Of a stretch of 10,361 nucleotides of DNA, positions 1 through 6,871 are shown in pieces. The DNA lies in contig WJJO01000196.1 of the NCBI GenBank assembly GCA_014729665.1, forward strand, positions 1 through 10,361, read 5' to 3'. The notes below the pieces were generated by a model. That model saw only the letters and a list, made by a program, of their open reading frames with translations. It did no database searches and had not been told where the DNA came from. The translations under genes were made by a program, and so were the position numbers. Source of the stretch: Caldifarciminota bacterium (GTDB lineage: Bacteria; Hydrothermota; Tepidihabitantia; B3-TA06). How positions within the stretch are numbered: the stretch's first letter is position 1; every line of letters starts with the position of its first letter.

Positions 1-1163
1 AAAACCTTGGGAACATACCTGTTGACGGCACGGGAGGATTCACAGCGGACTTCAACTTCGACGGCTCACTGGACATCTTTCTAAATGCACATAATTCAGG
101 AACGCCTTTTGAAGGCCGTTCCCCTATCTTATGGGGTCCTGACTACACCTCAGCTGATTTCCTAGATCATGACGGTTATGATCACCACGGGGTTTTCCGT
201 GAGGCAGGCAACGTCTACGATCGAACCTTTACTGCATGGTACTACTCCAACGTCTTCGATAGCGATCCTTATAACTTCACCAAAAACGGTAAACTGACTT
301 ACATAGGCTATGAACCGGAAAACTCATACATAACCTTCAGCACGCGTTCCGGTCCGGACTCGGTCGTTAACAGCTCTTGGACCGATTGGTACGAAGTTCA
401 AAACGAATATGCAAATCCCAAATCCTTGAAGTGGCGTTACGTTCAGTACCGTGCCGAGTTCCATTACAGCAGACCTTGCTGGTTACCATGGCTCGAAAGG
501 ATACAGTTGAAGTTCTGGCCCCTGGACTTCGACCTACGCCTTTATCCCGACAGCCTCAAGACAGTATCCAAGGACTCCTACATCGAGTACCCTCTTACCC
601 TTTACTACAAGGGCGACGAAGACGACTCCTTCTGGCTCGATCTCAGAACCCCGCCCTTCGGTGAAGGCTGGAGAGCTGAGCTATGGGACACCGCTTACAT
701 CGACACTATACCCTGGAACATCAAGCTGATGGAGGTAATACCTCAGGGGATTGACACACCCTTCTTTGCCCGGATATATCCTGCCGAAGATGCCCAGCCC
801 GGTGATACCAACGTAACGATTATCTGGACACGCACGCTGCGCTGCTCAAAACTCCGGCAAGATTCGGTTATACTTTACACCGTAGTTGCAAATGACGGCA
901 GCCTGGAAGGCTGGATCGACGGGCCGGTTAGGCTCGAGGCGCTCGCGGTAAGCGATGAAGGTGTAGTTAACTACAGTGTACCGCACGGACAAACCGGTAA
1001 CCTTACCGTCTACGATCCTTCAGGACGCAGGGTCTATACCGAACCCCTTCAGGGTGCAGGTCAAACGAAGTGGTCAGATGCAGATATGCCCCTCGGGCTA
1101 TATTTCGTACGATTGGAAACCCCTGCCGAAACCCTGGTAAGAAAGGTAATACTCACCAGATAA
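1..1163 (+). CDS. Secreted FG-GAP/VCBS-type surface protein with T9SS-like C-terminal sorting tail (5' partial)
   Basis: The reading frame is open from the window edge (first whole codon at 3) to TAA at 1161-1163, so 386 residues are visible and the N-terminus is missing. Visible residues 16-24 read DFNFDGSLD, the D-x-N-x-D-G-x-x-D calcium loop of FG-GAP/VCBS repeats, which build beta-propellers in exported proteins. A tract at about residues 105-160 (TFSTRSGPDS, WTDWYEV, RYVQYRAEF) resembles beta-sandwich modules often found in secreted proteins of candidate phyla. The last 65 or so residues (NYSVP, LTVYDPSGRRVY, LGLYFVRLE, RKVILTR) have the layout of the type A sorting domain recognised by the type IX (Por) secretion system: a conserved G-R turn, a G-x-Y strand and a basic end. 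It is probably a cell-surface or released protein. Its ligand is unknown. A perfect terminator follows, so it ends its transcription unit. Confidence 0.8.
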   Translation, partial: NLGNIPVDGTGGFTADFNFDGSLDIFLNAHNSGTPFEGRSPILWGPDYTSADFLDHDGYDHHGVFREAGNVYDRTFTAWYYSNVFDSDPYNFTKNGKLTYIGYEPENSYITFSTRSGPDSVVNSSWTDWYEVQNEYANPKSLKWRYVQYRAEFHYSRPCWLPWLERIQLKFWPLDFDLRLYPDSLKTVSKDSYIEYPLTLYYKGDEDDSFWLDLRTPPFGEGWRAELWDTAYIDTIPWNIKLMEVIPQGIDTPFFARIYPAEDAQPGDTNVTIIWTRTLRCSKLRQDSVILYTVVANDGSLEGWIDGPVRLEALAVSDEGVVNYSVPHGQTGNLTVYDPSGRRVYTEPLQGAGQTKWSDADMPLGLYFVRLETPAETLVRKVILTR

Positions 1164-1179
1164 AACCCGATGAAAGTTT

Positions 1180-1210
1180 AAGACGGCCTCAGCTGAGGCC
1201 GTCTTTTTTT
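1180..1210 (+). terminator. Rho-independent terminator after the surface-protein gene
   Basis: The arms AAGACGGCCTCAG (1180-1192) and CTGAGGCCGTCTT (1193-1205) are perfect reverse complements. Allowing a 4-nt AGCT loop leaves an 11-bp GC-rich stem. Seven T residues at 1204-1210 follow. It starts 17 bases after the stop at 1163. This is the only canonical intrinsic terminator I see in the window. Confidence 0.93.
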
Positions 1211-1211
1211 C

Positions 1212-1239
1212 TTGACTTTCTGCATGATTCATCTAAACT
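1212..1239 (+). promoter_or_regulatory. Sigma70-like promoter for the alcohol dehydrogenase
   Basis: The -35 box TTGACT (1212-1217) directly follows the terminator T-run. A 16-bp spacer leads to a weaker -10 box TAAACT (1234-1239). Transcription would begin near 1246, leaving a leader of about 12 nt that carries the AAGGA Shine-Dalgarno at 1246-1250 ahead of the ATG at 1258. The -10 box matches consensus only moderately, so the call rests on the -35 box, the position and the spacing shared with other promoters here. Confidence 0.5.
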
Positions 1240-1257
1240 GCTATCAAGGATGCTGAT

Positions 1258-2253
1258 ATGAAAGCAATGCAACTGTCAAAACCTGCGATTATAGAGGAAA
1301 ATCCGCTGGAACTTGTGGAACTGCCCGACCCGAAACCCGGTCCTGGTCAGGTTCGCATAAAGGTTTCGGTCTGCGGTCTGTGTCACACCGACCTGCATAC
1401 CGTCGAGGGTGATCTTAATTTGCCAAAGTTGCCGTTGGTACCCGGACACGAAATAGTGGGACACATAGACAAAGTGGGAGAAGGTGTGAACCCTGAAAGG
1501 ATTACTCAAAGGGTAGGTTCACCTTGGCTGTACTCCACCTGCGGGGAGTGCGAGTTTTGTGCAGAAGGCAAGGAAAACCTCTGCAGAAACGCACGCTTCA
1601 CCGGATACCACGTTGACGGGGGGTATGCGGAATACGTCATAGTCCCTGCAGATTCAGCCTATCCTTTGCCCGAGGGGATTCCGGATCCCCAGATCGCACC
1701 CCTTATGTGCGGTGGTGTTATAGGTTACCGCGCCCTCGTGCTCTCGGAAGCAAAACCGGGGCAGACATTGGGTCTTTACGGATTCGGAAACTCCGCACAC
1801 GTAACCATACAGATTGCGGTCTATCTGGGTATGAAGGTCTATGTATTTTCCAGAACACCCGCCAACCGACAACTTGCCGGAAGGATGGGTGCATGCTGGA
1901 CAGGTACAGCGGAGGATAAACCACCTGAACCGTTACATTCGGGTATAGTTTTCGCACCCGCAGGACCTTTAGTCCCGGCTGCATTGAAGCGTCTTCGTCC
2001 CGGAGGCACCCTTGCACTTGCAGGGATAACCATGACGGATATCCCTTCGTTCCCGTACGAGATTCTTTACGAAGAGCGTACCGTACGCTCCGTTGCAAAC
2101 AGCACCCACCAGGACGTAAGGGAGCTTCTCGACTACGCGGGAAAGATACCAATCAAGACCCAGGTTACGGAATTTCCGCTCGAGGATGCCAACGAAGTAT
2201 TACGAATGATGAAAGAAAGCCGGATTCAGGGCGGAGCTGTACTGATACCTTAA
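1258..2253 (+). CDS. Zinc-dependent alcohol dehydrogenase (medium-chain, GroES-like plus Rossmann)
   Basis: This 331-residue medium-chain dehydrogenase would oxidise alcohols or reduce aldehydes with NAD(P). Catalytic zinc ligands are visible as C42 in CGLCHTD, H64-E65 in PGHE, and C151 in APLMCGG. The structural zinc loop has C95, C98, C101 and C109 in the usual C-x2-C-x2-C-x7-C spacing. The GroES-like fold covers about 1-150. The Rossmann domain begins near 165 with YGFGNSAH (174-181), the form typical of the 'adh_fam_2' branch (TIGR02822) rather than the common GxGGxG. R199 in VFSR, after the second Rossmann strand, could favour NADP, but this is inference. The ATG at 1258 is supported by AAGGA seven bases upstream and by the family-typical MKAMQL opening. 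It is probably monocistronic. Substrate cannot be read from sequence. Confidence 0.93.
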   Translation: MKAMQLSKPAIIEENPLELVELPDPKPGPGQVRIKVSVCGLCHTDLHTVEGDLNLPKLPLVPGHEIVGHIDKVGEGVNPERITQRVGSPWLYSTCGECEFCAEGKENLCRNARFTGYHVDGGYAEYVIVPADSAYPLPEGIPDPQIAPLMCGGVIGYRALVLSEAKPGQTLGLYGFGNSAHVTIQIAVYLGMKVYVFSRTPANRQLAGRMGACWTGTAEDKPPEPLHSGIVFAPAGPLVPAALKRLRPGGTLALAGITMTDIPSFPYEILYEERTVRSVANSTHQDVRELLDYAGKIPIKTQVTEFPLEDANEVLRMMKESRIQGGAVLIP

Positions 2254-2427
2254 CCCGTAACACCCTGTAACAAAATAACCTTTCTTCTTTCCCCTAGATA
2301 CTTACGACTGTTAGCCTCTACATGTTTTCTTCTAATCTTAAATCGTTAATGAAGGAAGAATGAATGCGGGGGGCTACCGCAGGAGAACGAACGAAGAGAG
2401 TTCCAATCTTCTAATATACGTTTCTCC

Positions 2428-2455
2428 TTGACACAAGCAATCAGAATCTTATAAT
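2428..2455 (+). promoter_or_regulatory. Consensus sigma70 promoter firing at the def start codon
   Basis: TTGACA (2428-2433) and TATAAT (2450-2455) both match consensus at 6 of 6 positions, with a 16-bp spacer. Transcription would start at about 2462-2464, essentially at the def ATG (2464). No Shine-Dalgarno lies between the -10 box and the ATG, so the def message is predicted to be leaderless. The rest of the 210-bp gap (2254-2427) shows no convincing gene or terminator. Confidence 0.9.
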
Positions 2456-2463
2456 TAAATCCT

Positions 2464-2955
2464 ATGAGTATAAAGACTTACGGCGAACCTGTTCTGAGAC
2501 AAAAGGCTGAACCGGTAGCAGGGATTACAGGTGAAGTCAAGAAACTAATCGAGGAGATGAAGAAGACGATGTGTGAAGCAAAAGGTGTCGGATTGGCCGC
2601 GAATCAAATAGGTATCCCCAAGAGCTTCTTTATTGCACAACTTGCCCGGGAAGACGAGGTTAGAGCCTTTTTCAATCCAAACCTCCTTCCACTTACCGAT
2701 GAAACCGAAAAAACCGAGGAAGGCTGCCTTTCCATTCCGGGTATCTGGGTCGAGGTCCCGCGTTATCTCAAGGTAAGGTTGACCGCCCGGGATATCGAAG
2801 GAAATCCGGTTGCAGTCGACCTCGAGGGCCTTCCGGCACGCATAGTTCAGCATGAGATAGATCACCTGAACGGTGTATTAATAATCGACCGTATAAGCCT
2901 TGCCGAACGTCGCCGTATTGCAAAGGAACTCGCCGAACTGAAAACCAGTGCATAA
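2464..2955 (+). CDS. def: Peptide deformylase
   Basis: This enzyme removes the formyl group from the N-terminal methionine of new proteins at the ribosome exit. All three family motifs are intact: GVGLAANQ (41-48, motif GxGLAAxQ), EGCLS (86-90) and QHEIDHLNG (129-137). C88, H130 and H134 are the expected metal ligands and E131 the catalytic acid. At 163 residues it has normal length. The ATG at 2464 is preferred because the following IKTYGEPVLR aligns with the family start and no other start lies between the promoter and motif 1 that would preserve this region. No Shine-Dalgarno is present, consistent with leaderless initiation. It is the first gene of an apparent def-fabD-zinc ribbon operon. 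The usual partner fmt is not visible. Confidence 0.97.
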   Translation: MSIKTYGEPVLRQKAEPVAGITGEVKKLIEEMKKTMCEAKGVGLAANQIGIPKSFFIAQLAREDEVRAFFNPNLLPLTDETEKTEEGCLSIPGIWVEVPRYLKVRLTARDIEGNPVAVDLEGLPARIVQHEIDHLNGVLIIDRISLAERRRIAKELAELKTSA

Positions 2956-2967
2956 CATGGAGGACTG

Positions 2968-3867
2968 ATGGCTCGAGCGTTTCTGTTCCCGGGACAGGGT
3001 TCACAAAAGATCGGAATGGGAAGGGATATCTACGATTCTTATCCAGACATTGCACATATCTTCGATAATGCCGACGAGGCCAGTGATCTTGAGATAAAAA
3101 GAGCAATGTTCGAAGGCCCTGAGGATGAGTTAAAACAAACCCAGATAACCCAGCCTGCCCTGTATACCCATTCTATTGCAGCTTTCATGCTGATTTCAGA
3201 CAAGGGTTTGACAGCCGACGTATATGCCGGTCACAGCCTCGGCGAGTTCTCCGCACTTACCGCTGCGGGTGTTTTCTCTCCGGAGGACGGAATGAAGCTC
3301 GTATCAAAGCGAGGCGCACTGATGTCCCGGATGCAACAGGGAACCATGGCCGCTATCATAGGTCTGGACGACGATACGGTGCTTACCATATGCGAGGAGG
3401 TTGACGATGTATGGCCCGCAAACTTCAACTCCCCGGGACAGGTTGTGATTTCAGGTTCACCTGAAGGTATCGAGAAGGCGACCCGAAAGGCAAAGGAAGC
3501 TAATGCCAGGCGTGCGATTCCCCTGGCCGTTTCGGGAGCCTTTCACACGCCGTTCATGCAGAAGGCTGCCGACGAGTTCTCAGCGTATCTTGACGAATTC
3601 GAGTTCCGGAAACCGAAAGCCAAGGTCATCCCCAACGTCTCCGGCGAACCCACTCAGGACCCTGCGGTAATTAAGGAGATGCTTGCAAGACAACTTATAT
3701 CACCCGTGCGGTGGACGCGAACAATGGGCAGTCTGTCATCCTTAGGTGTTACCGAGATATACGAAATCGGCTCAGGTAAGGTGCTTGCAGGTCTGGCCAG
3801 GCGCGGAATGAGCGGCGTTGAGGTAAAACCTGTCGGTACAGCAGAAGATATAAACTTGCTTGAGTAA
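2968..3867 (+). CDS. fabD: Malonyl-CoA:acyl carrier protein transacylase
   Basis: FabD moves malonyl from CoA to acyl carrier protein to feed fatty-acid chain elongation in the cytosol. The 299-residue protein opens with the family signature FLFPGQGSQ (5-13). The nucleophile is S90 in GHSLGE (88-93), R115 is the expected malonyl-carboxylate-binding arginine, and H193 in GAFHTPFM is the catalytic histidine. Q10 probably helps form the oxyanion hole. Length is normal for the family. ATG 2968 has GGAGG at 2959-2963, and the gene starts 12 bases after def stops. No other fab gene (fabH, fabG, acpP) is beside it, unlike the common fab cluster. Its TAA overlaps by one base with the ATG of the downstream zinc-ribbon gene. 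Confidence 0.97.
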   Translation: MARAFLFPGQGSQKIGMGRDIYDSYPDIAHIFDNADEASDLEIKRAMFEGPEDELKQTQITQPALYTHSIAAFMLISDKGLTADVYAGHSLGEFSALTAAGVFSPEDGMKLVSKRGALMSRMQQGTMAAIIGLDDDTVLTICEEVDDVWPANFNSPGQVVISGSPEGIEKATRKAKEANARRAIPLAVSGAFHTPFMQKAADEFSAYLDEFEFRKPKAKVIPNVSGEPTQDPAVIKEMLARQLISPVRWTRTMGSLSSLGVTEIYEIGSGKVLAGLARRGMSGVEVKPVGTAEDINLLE

Positions 3868-4022
3868 TGCTCTGTCCCCGGTGTAAAATCGGGATGAGGG
3901 AAGAGAAGCGTTCCTTTCACAAGAAGCGAAAATGGATATGCCCGAAATGCGGTCGGGTAAAGATGCAGTATGTGGGCAAGCGGGGCGAACGCAAACGCTC
4001 AAAAAAAATTATCAAGGAGTAA
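3867..4022 (+). CDS. Small basic zinc-ribbon protein (51 aa), coupled to fabD
   Basis: This short gene starts with an ATG at 3867-3869 that shares one base with the fabD stop (TAATG) and ends at TAA 4020-4022. Two Cys pairs are visible, CPRC (3-6) and CPKC (25-28), separated by 18 residues as in two-knuckle zinc ribbons. The loop and tail are strongly basic (KKRK at 19-22, KRGERKRSKK near the end), which suggests nucleic acid or ribosome binding, though this is inference. The knuckle spacing, the WICPKCGRV context and the stop/start overlap make a real gene much more likely than chance. I cannot assign a named family. Expression probably depends on translational coupling to fabD, since no separate Shine-Dalgarno is obvious. 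Confidence 0.82.
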   Translation: MLCPRCKIGMREEKRSFHKKRKWICPKCGRVKMQYVGKRGERKRSKKIIKE

Positions 4023-4027
4023 TAACA

Positions 4028-4039
4028 TTATCTAGATAA
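4028..4039. promoter_or_regulatory. 12-bp perfect palindrome upstream of the apgM promoter (possible operator)
   Basis: TTATCTAGATAA is its own reverse complement and ends six bases before the -35 box at 4046. It also lies just after the zinc-ribbon stop. An operator for a dimeric regulator is possible. AT-rich palindromes of this length also occur by chance, and there is no second copy in the window. Confidence 0.25.
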
Positions 4040-4045
4040 AATAAG

Positions 4046-4073
4046 TTGACTCACCCGTATTTCCCTCTATAAT
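4046..4073 (+). promoter_or_regulatory. Strong sigma70-like promoter for apgM-purH
   Basis: TTGACT (4046-4051), a 16-bp spacer and a perfect TATAAT (4068-4073). Transcription should start near 4080, giving a leader of about 30 nt. GGAGG at 4097-4101 lies ten bases before the ATG at 4112. Confidence 0.88.
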
Positions 4074-4111
4074 AAGCAACCAAAGAACTTCCAAATGGAG
4101 GCCCAACCGAG

Positions 4112-5305
4112 ATGTTTAATGAGTTACATATCCCGAACGAATCAAAGATTCTCCTGATTGTGCTGGACGGCCTGGGCGGTCTGGAAAAGGACGGAAAGAC
4201 CGAACTCGAGACAGCCGATACACCCAACCTGGATAAGCTGGCAGCCCAAAGCTCCCTCGGCCTGACCACCGCGGTCGATATAGGTATCACACCCGGCTCC
4301 GGACCTGCACACCTTGCCCTTTTCGGCTATGACCCTTTAGAAAACAATATCGGAAGGGGCGTCCTGGCGGCTTTAGGGATAGGCTATGAACTCAAGAGGG
4401 GTGACGTTGCGGCCAGGGGCAATTTCGCAAGAATTGAGGAAGGCGTAATTACAGACCGCCGTGCCGGAAGGATACCTACCGAAGAAAACGAACGGTTATG
4501 CAGAAAGCTTACGGATGCAATCGATGAAATCGAGGAGGTGAAAATTCATATACGCACGGTCAAGCAGCACCGGTTTGTAGTGGTATTCGAGGGAGAAGGA
4601 CTCAGCCATGAACTGACCGAATCCGATCCTCAAATTGCAGGTAAATCTCCTCTCGTAATAAAGGCCCTGGCCGAAGATGCAGGGAAAACCGCCCGGATTG
4701 TAAACCGTTTCGTACTGCAGGCCCAGGAGGTGCTCGAAGACGAAGATAGGGCCAATACCATACTATTAAGGGGATTTGCCTCCTTACCCGACCTTATCCC
4801 CTTTCCAGAACTATACGAACTAAATGCAGCCGCAATCGCAACCTACCCTATGTATAAGGGACTGTCCAAACTGGTCGGGATGAATGTTCTTGAAACGGGT
4901 TCAACCTGGGAGGACGAGCTTCAAACATTAAAAAATAACCTGGATAATTACAATTTCTTCTACCTTCACTTTAAGGAAACCGACGCGGCGGGTGAAGACG
5001 GTGATTTCGACAAAAAGGTTAAACTCATTGCCGAGTTCGATTCTGCAATCCTGCCTGAGCTTATGGAGATGGGGTTTGACGTTCTGGTGGTCACAGGCGA
5101 TCATTCGACACCTGCGCTTCTTGCATCTCACTCCTGGCATCCCAATCCCTTCCTTCTTCACGCACCTGGAACTGCCCTCACCGAAGGCAGGCCCGGGTTT
5201 TCAGAAAGGATATGTGCCCGTGGAGTACTTGGACAACTCTACAGCCTCGAGGTCATGTCCCTGCTGCTGGCTCATGCAAAAAGGTTGAAAAAATACGGAG
5301 CGTAA
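4112..5305 (+). CDS. apgM: 2,3-bisphosphoglycerate-independent phosphoglycerate mutase, archaeal type (ApgM)
   Basis: ApgM interconverts 3-phosphoglycerate and 2-phosphoglycerate in lower glycolysis and gluconeogenesis, using two divalent metals and a phosphoserine intermediate (alkaline phosphatase superfamily). The 397-residue length fits the archaeal-type family, not the roughly 510-residue GpmI. Visible elements are the metal aspartate D19 in VLDGLGG, the predicted nucleophile S63 in TPGSGPAHLALFGYDP (60-75), the NIGRGVLAALGIGY block (79-92), D291 in KETDAAGEDG, D330-H331 in VTGDHSTP, and H340 in SHSWHPNPFLL. At residue 295, where the superfamily normally has a metal-binding histidine (D-x-x-x-H), this protein has Glu. 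Homologous domains occur in cofactor-independent homoserine-kinase-like proteins, but the overall motif set favours the mutase. It heads a two-gene unit with purH, one base downstream. Confidence 0.9.
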   Translation: MFNELHIPNESKILLIVLDGLGGLEKDGKTELETADTPNLDKLAAQSSLGLTTAVDIGITPGSGPAHLALFGYDPLENNIGRGVLAALGIGYELKRGDVAARGNFARIEEGVITDRRAGRIPTEENERLCRKLTDAIDEIEEVKIHIRTVKQHRFVVVFEGEGLSHELTESDPQIAGKSPLVIKALAEDAGKTARIVNRFVLQAQEVLEDEDRANTILLRGFASLPDLIPFPELYELNAAAIATYPMYKGLSKLVGMNVLETGSTWEDELQTLKNNLDNYNFFYLHFKETDAAGEDGDFDKKVKLIAEFDSAILPELMEMGFDVLVVTGDHSTPALLASHSWHPNPFLLHAPGTALTEGRPGFSERICARGVLGQLYSLEVMSLLLAHAKRLKKYGA

Positions 5306-5306
5306 C

Positions 5307-6800
5307 ATGAAAAAAGCTCTCATATCGGTGTCGGATAAAAACGGGCTAGAAGAACTGGCTCGCGCCCTTGTGAAGGCTGACTACGAGATACTCGGCACCT
5401 CGGGAACCGCCGCTTTTCTCAAGCGCGCCGGTATAAGCGTCATAGAGATTTCCGATTACACCGGCTTTACAGAAACATCTGACGGAAGGGTTAAAACCCT
5501 ACACACCAAGCTTTATACAGACATATTAGGCAGACCTGCAGATATTCAGATTGTCGTGGTAAACCTTTATCCGTTCGAGGAAAAGATGGCCGAAGGTCTG
5601 AGCCTTCCCCGGATGATAGAATTCATCGATATAGGCGGGGTAACCTTGCTTCGAGGTGCGGCAAAGAACTTTGAATACGTAACCGTCGTTTCATCCCCCG
5701 ATCAATATCCTGAATTAATACGGGAGTTGGAATCGGCCGACGAGATATCCGGAGGGATGAGGGAACGGTTTGCTCGTGCCGCTTTTCAGCGGACGGCGAT
5801 ATACGACGCCGCGGTCACCTCTTACCTCTCTGAACCCGCCTCGGAGGGGATAGCGACCACCCCATGGGCTGTGGGCCTTTATGCAGTCGAACCTATTGAG
5901 CTGAAGTACGGCGAAAACCCGCACCAGAATGGTAGATACTATCGGTTCCCTATTGCCGAATTCCAATTTTCTGAGCTTCTCGACCACCCTTTATCTTACA
6001 ATAACCTCATGGACCTCGAGGCCGCGATCCTTACGGTTGGGGAGTTCGAAAACCCGGCTGTAGCCGTCATGAAACATGCCAATCCATGCGGTGTGGCCGA
6101 GCAGAATGACGATAAGGATTATTCGAAAACCTTTACTCGTGCCTACAACGCCGATTCAAAATCCGCGTGGGGAGGGGTTATAGCACTGAACCGTCCCCTC
6201 ACCCAGGAGATAGTCGCCTTTCTTAAGGGAAAGTTCGTCGAGGTCCTGGCCGCCCCGGAGATCCCCGAATCCCTTATGTCCCTGTTCGCAAAGAAGAAGA
6301 AGCTTCGTCTCGTTCAGTACTCGGGTAAGATGCCGGCTAAAACGATACGTTCGACCCTGGGCGGAGTTCTTGTCCAGGACAGGGACTACCATATGGAACG
6401 ACCCGACTCCTGGAAGGTTGTCACCAATCGCTCACCTACCGACGAGGAAAAACAAGTCCTTCTCTTTGCCTGGAAGGTAACCAAGCATACACGGTCCAAC
6501 TCCGTGGTAATAACAGGAAAGGACGTTAGCCTGGGTATTGGAGGCGGACTGCCGAACAGGGTGGATTCTGCAACAAGGGCGTTAAACTTGGCCGCTGAGC
6601 AGGACTACGACGGAGTAAGGGCCTGCGCATCGGACGGTCTGTTTCCTTTCGCAGATTCCATAAAGACTCTTAAGGGCTCGGGCGTTACCGCAGTAATCCA
6701 GCCCGGAGGAGCCATGCGCGACGAGGAGGTAATCGCCGCGGCGGACGAGTTGGATATAGCAATGGTCTTCACAGGAGTACGCCACTTTGCCCACTGGTAA
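5307..6800 (+). CDS. purH: Bifunctional AICAR formyltransferase / IMP cyclohydrolase
   Basis: PurH performs the last two steps of purine synthesis: formylation of AICAR with 10-formyltetrahydrofolate, then ring closure to IMP. The N-terminal MGS-like cyclohydrolase domain (about 1-190) has ISVSDKNGL (6-14), GTSGTAAFL (30-38), GRVKTLH (60-66), NLYPF (86-90) and RGAAKN (116-121, with the expected active-site lysine K120). The transformylase domain has KYGENPHQ (200-207), the catalytic K256-H257 in MKHANPCG, SAWGGVIALNR (286-296), RVDSA (418-422), SDGLFPF (442-448) and the C-terminal VFTGVRHFAHW. At 497 residues it is shorter than many bacterial forms because the loop after TLH (66-82) is compressed and lacks the usual PKIHGG. 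I recall a similar short loop in Thermotoga PurH. The start has GGAG at 5297-5300, inside the end of apgM. Translation is probably coupled. Confidence 0.96.
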   Translation: MKKALISVSDKNGLEELARALVKADYEILGTSGTAAFLKRAGISVIEISDYTGFTETSDGRVKTLHTKLYTDILGRPADIQIVVVNLYPFEEKMAEGLSLPRMIEFIDIGGVTLLRGAAKNFEYVTVVSSPDQYPELIRELESADEISGGMRERFARAAFQRTAIYDAAVTSYLSEPASEGIATTPWAVGLYAVEPIELKYGENPHQNGRYYRFPIAEFQFSELLDHPLSYNNLMDLEAAILTVGEFENPAVAVMKHANPCGVAEQNDDKDYSKTFTRAYNADSKSAWGGVIALNRPLTQEIVAFLKGKFVEVLAAPEIPESLMSLFAKKKKLRLVQYSGKMPAKTIRSTLGGVLVQDRDYHMERPDSWKVVTNRSPTDEEKQVLLFAWKVTKHTRSNSVVITGKDVSLGIGGGLPNRVDSATRALNLAAEQDYDGVRACASDGLFPFADSIKTLKGSGVTAVIQPGGAMRDEEVIAAADELDIAMVFTGVRHFAHW

Positions 6801-6871
6801 CACCCGTAGCACACTAAAATCCATTTTCCCGATGAGGCTTTTTGATGAAACGTATCGGCCGTAAAAAAAGC

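Noticed and set aside
377..664. 95-codon + strand frame overlapping the surface-protein gene
   Set aside because: It sits in another frame of a gene that reads without interruption with FG-GAP and sorting-tail features. The product is low-complexity and Arg/Leu/Pro-rich, as expected for a frame shadow.
1718..2152. 144-codon frame on the minus strand
   Set aside because: It lies wholly inside the alcohol dehydrogenase gene, whose zinc-ligand motifs prove the + strand frame. The minus-strand product shows no recognisable domain.
2257..2272. GTAACACCC near the ADH stop also occurs at the purH stop (6797-6805)
   Set aside because: A 9-base match at two sites partly shaped by a stop codon is easily chance, and the flanks diverge at once.
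2364..2380. GCGG...CCGC stem in the gap before def, considered as a terminator or riboswitch part
   Set aside because: It has only four base pairs, no T-run and no surrounding helices of a known riboswitch.
2360..2431. 23-codon ORF upstream of def
   Set aside because: It has no properly spaced Shine-Dalgarno or recognisable motif, and its stop falls inside the def promoter.
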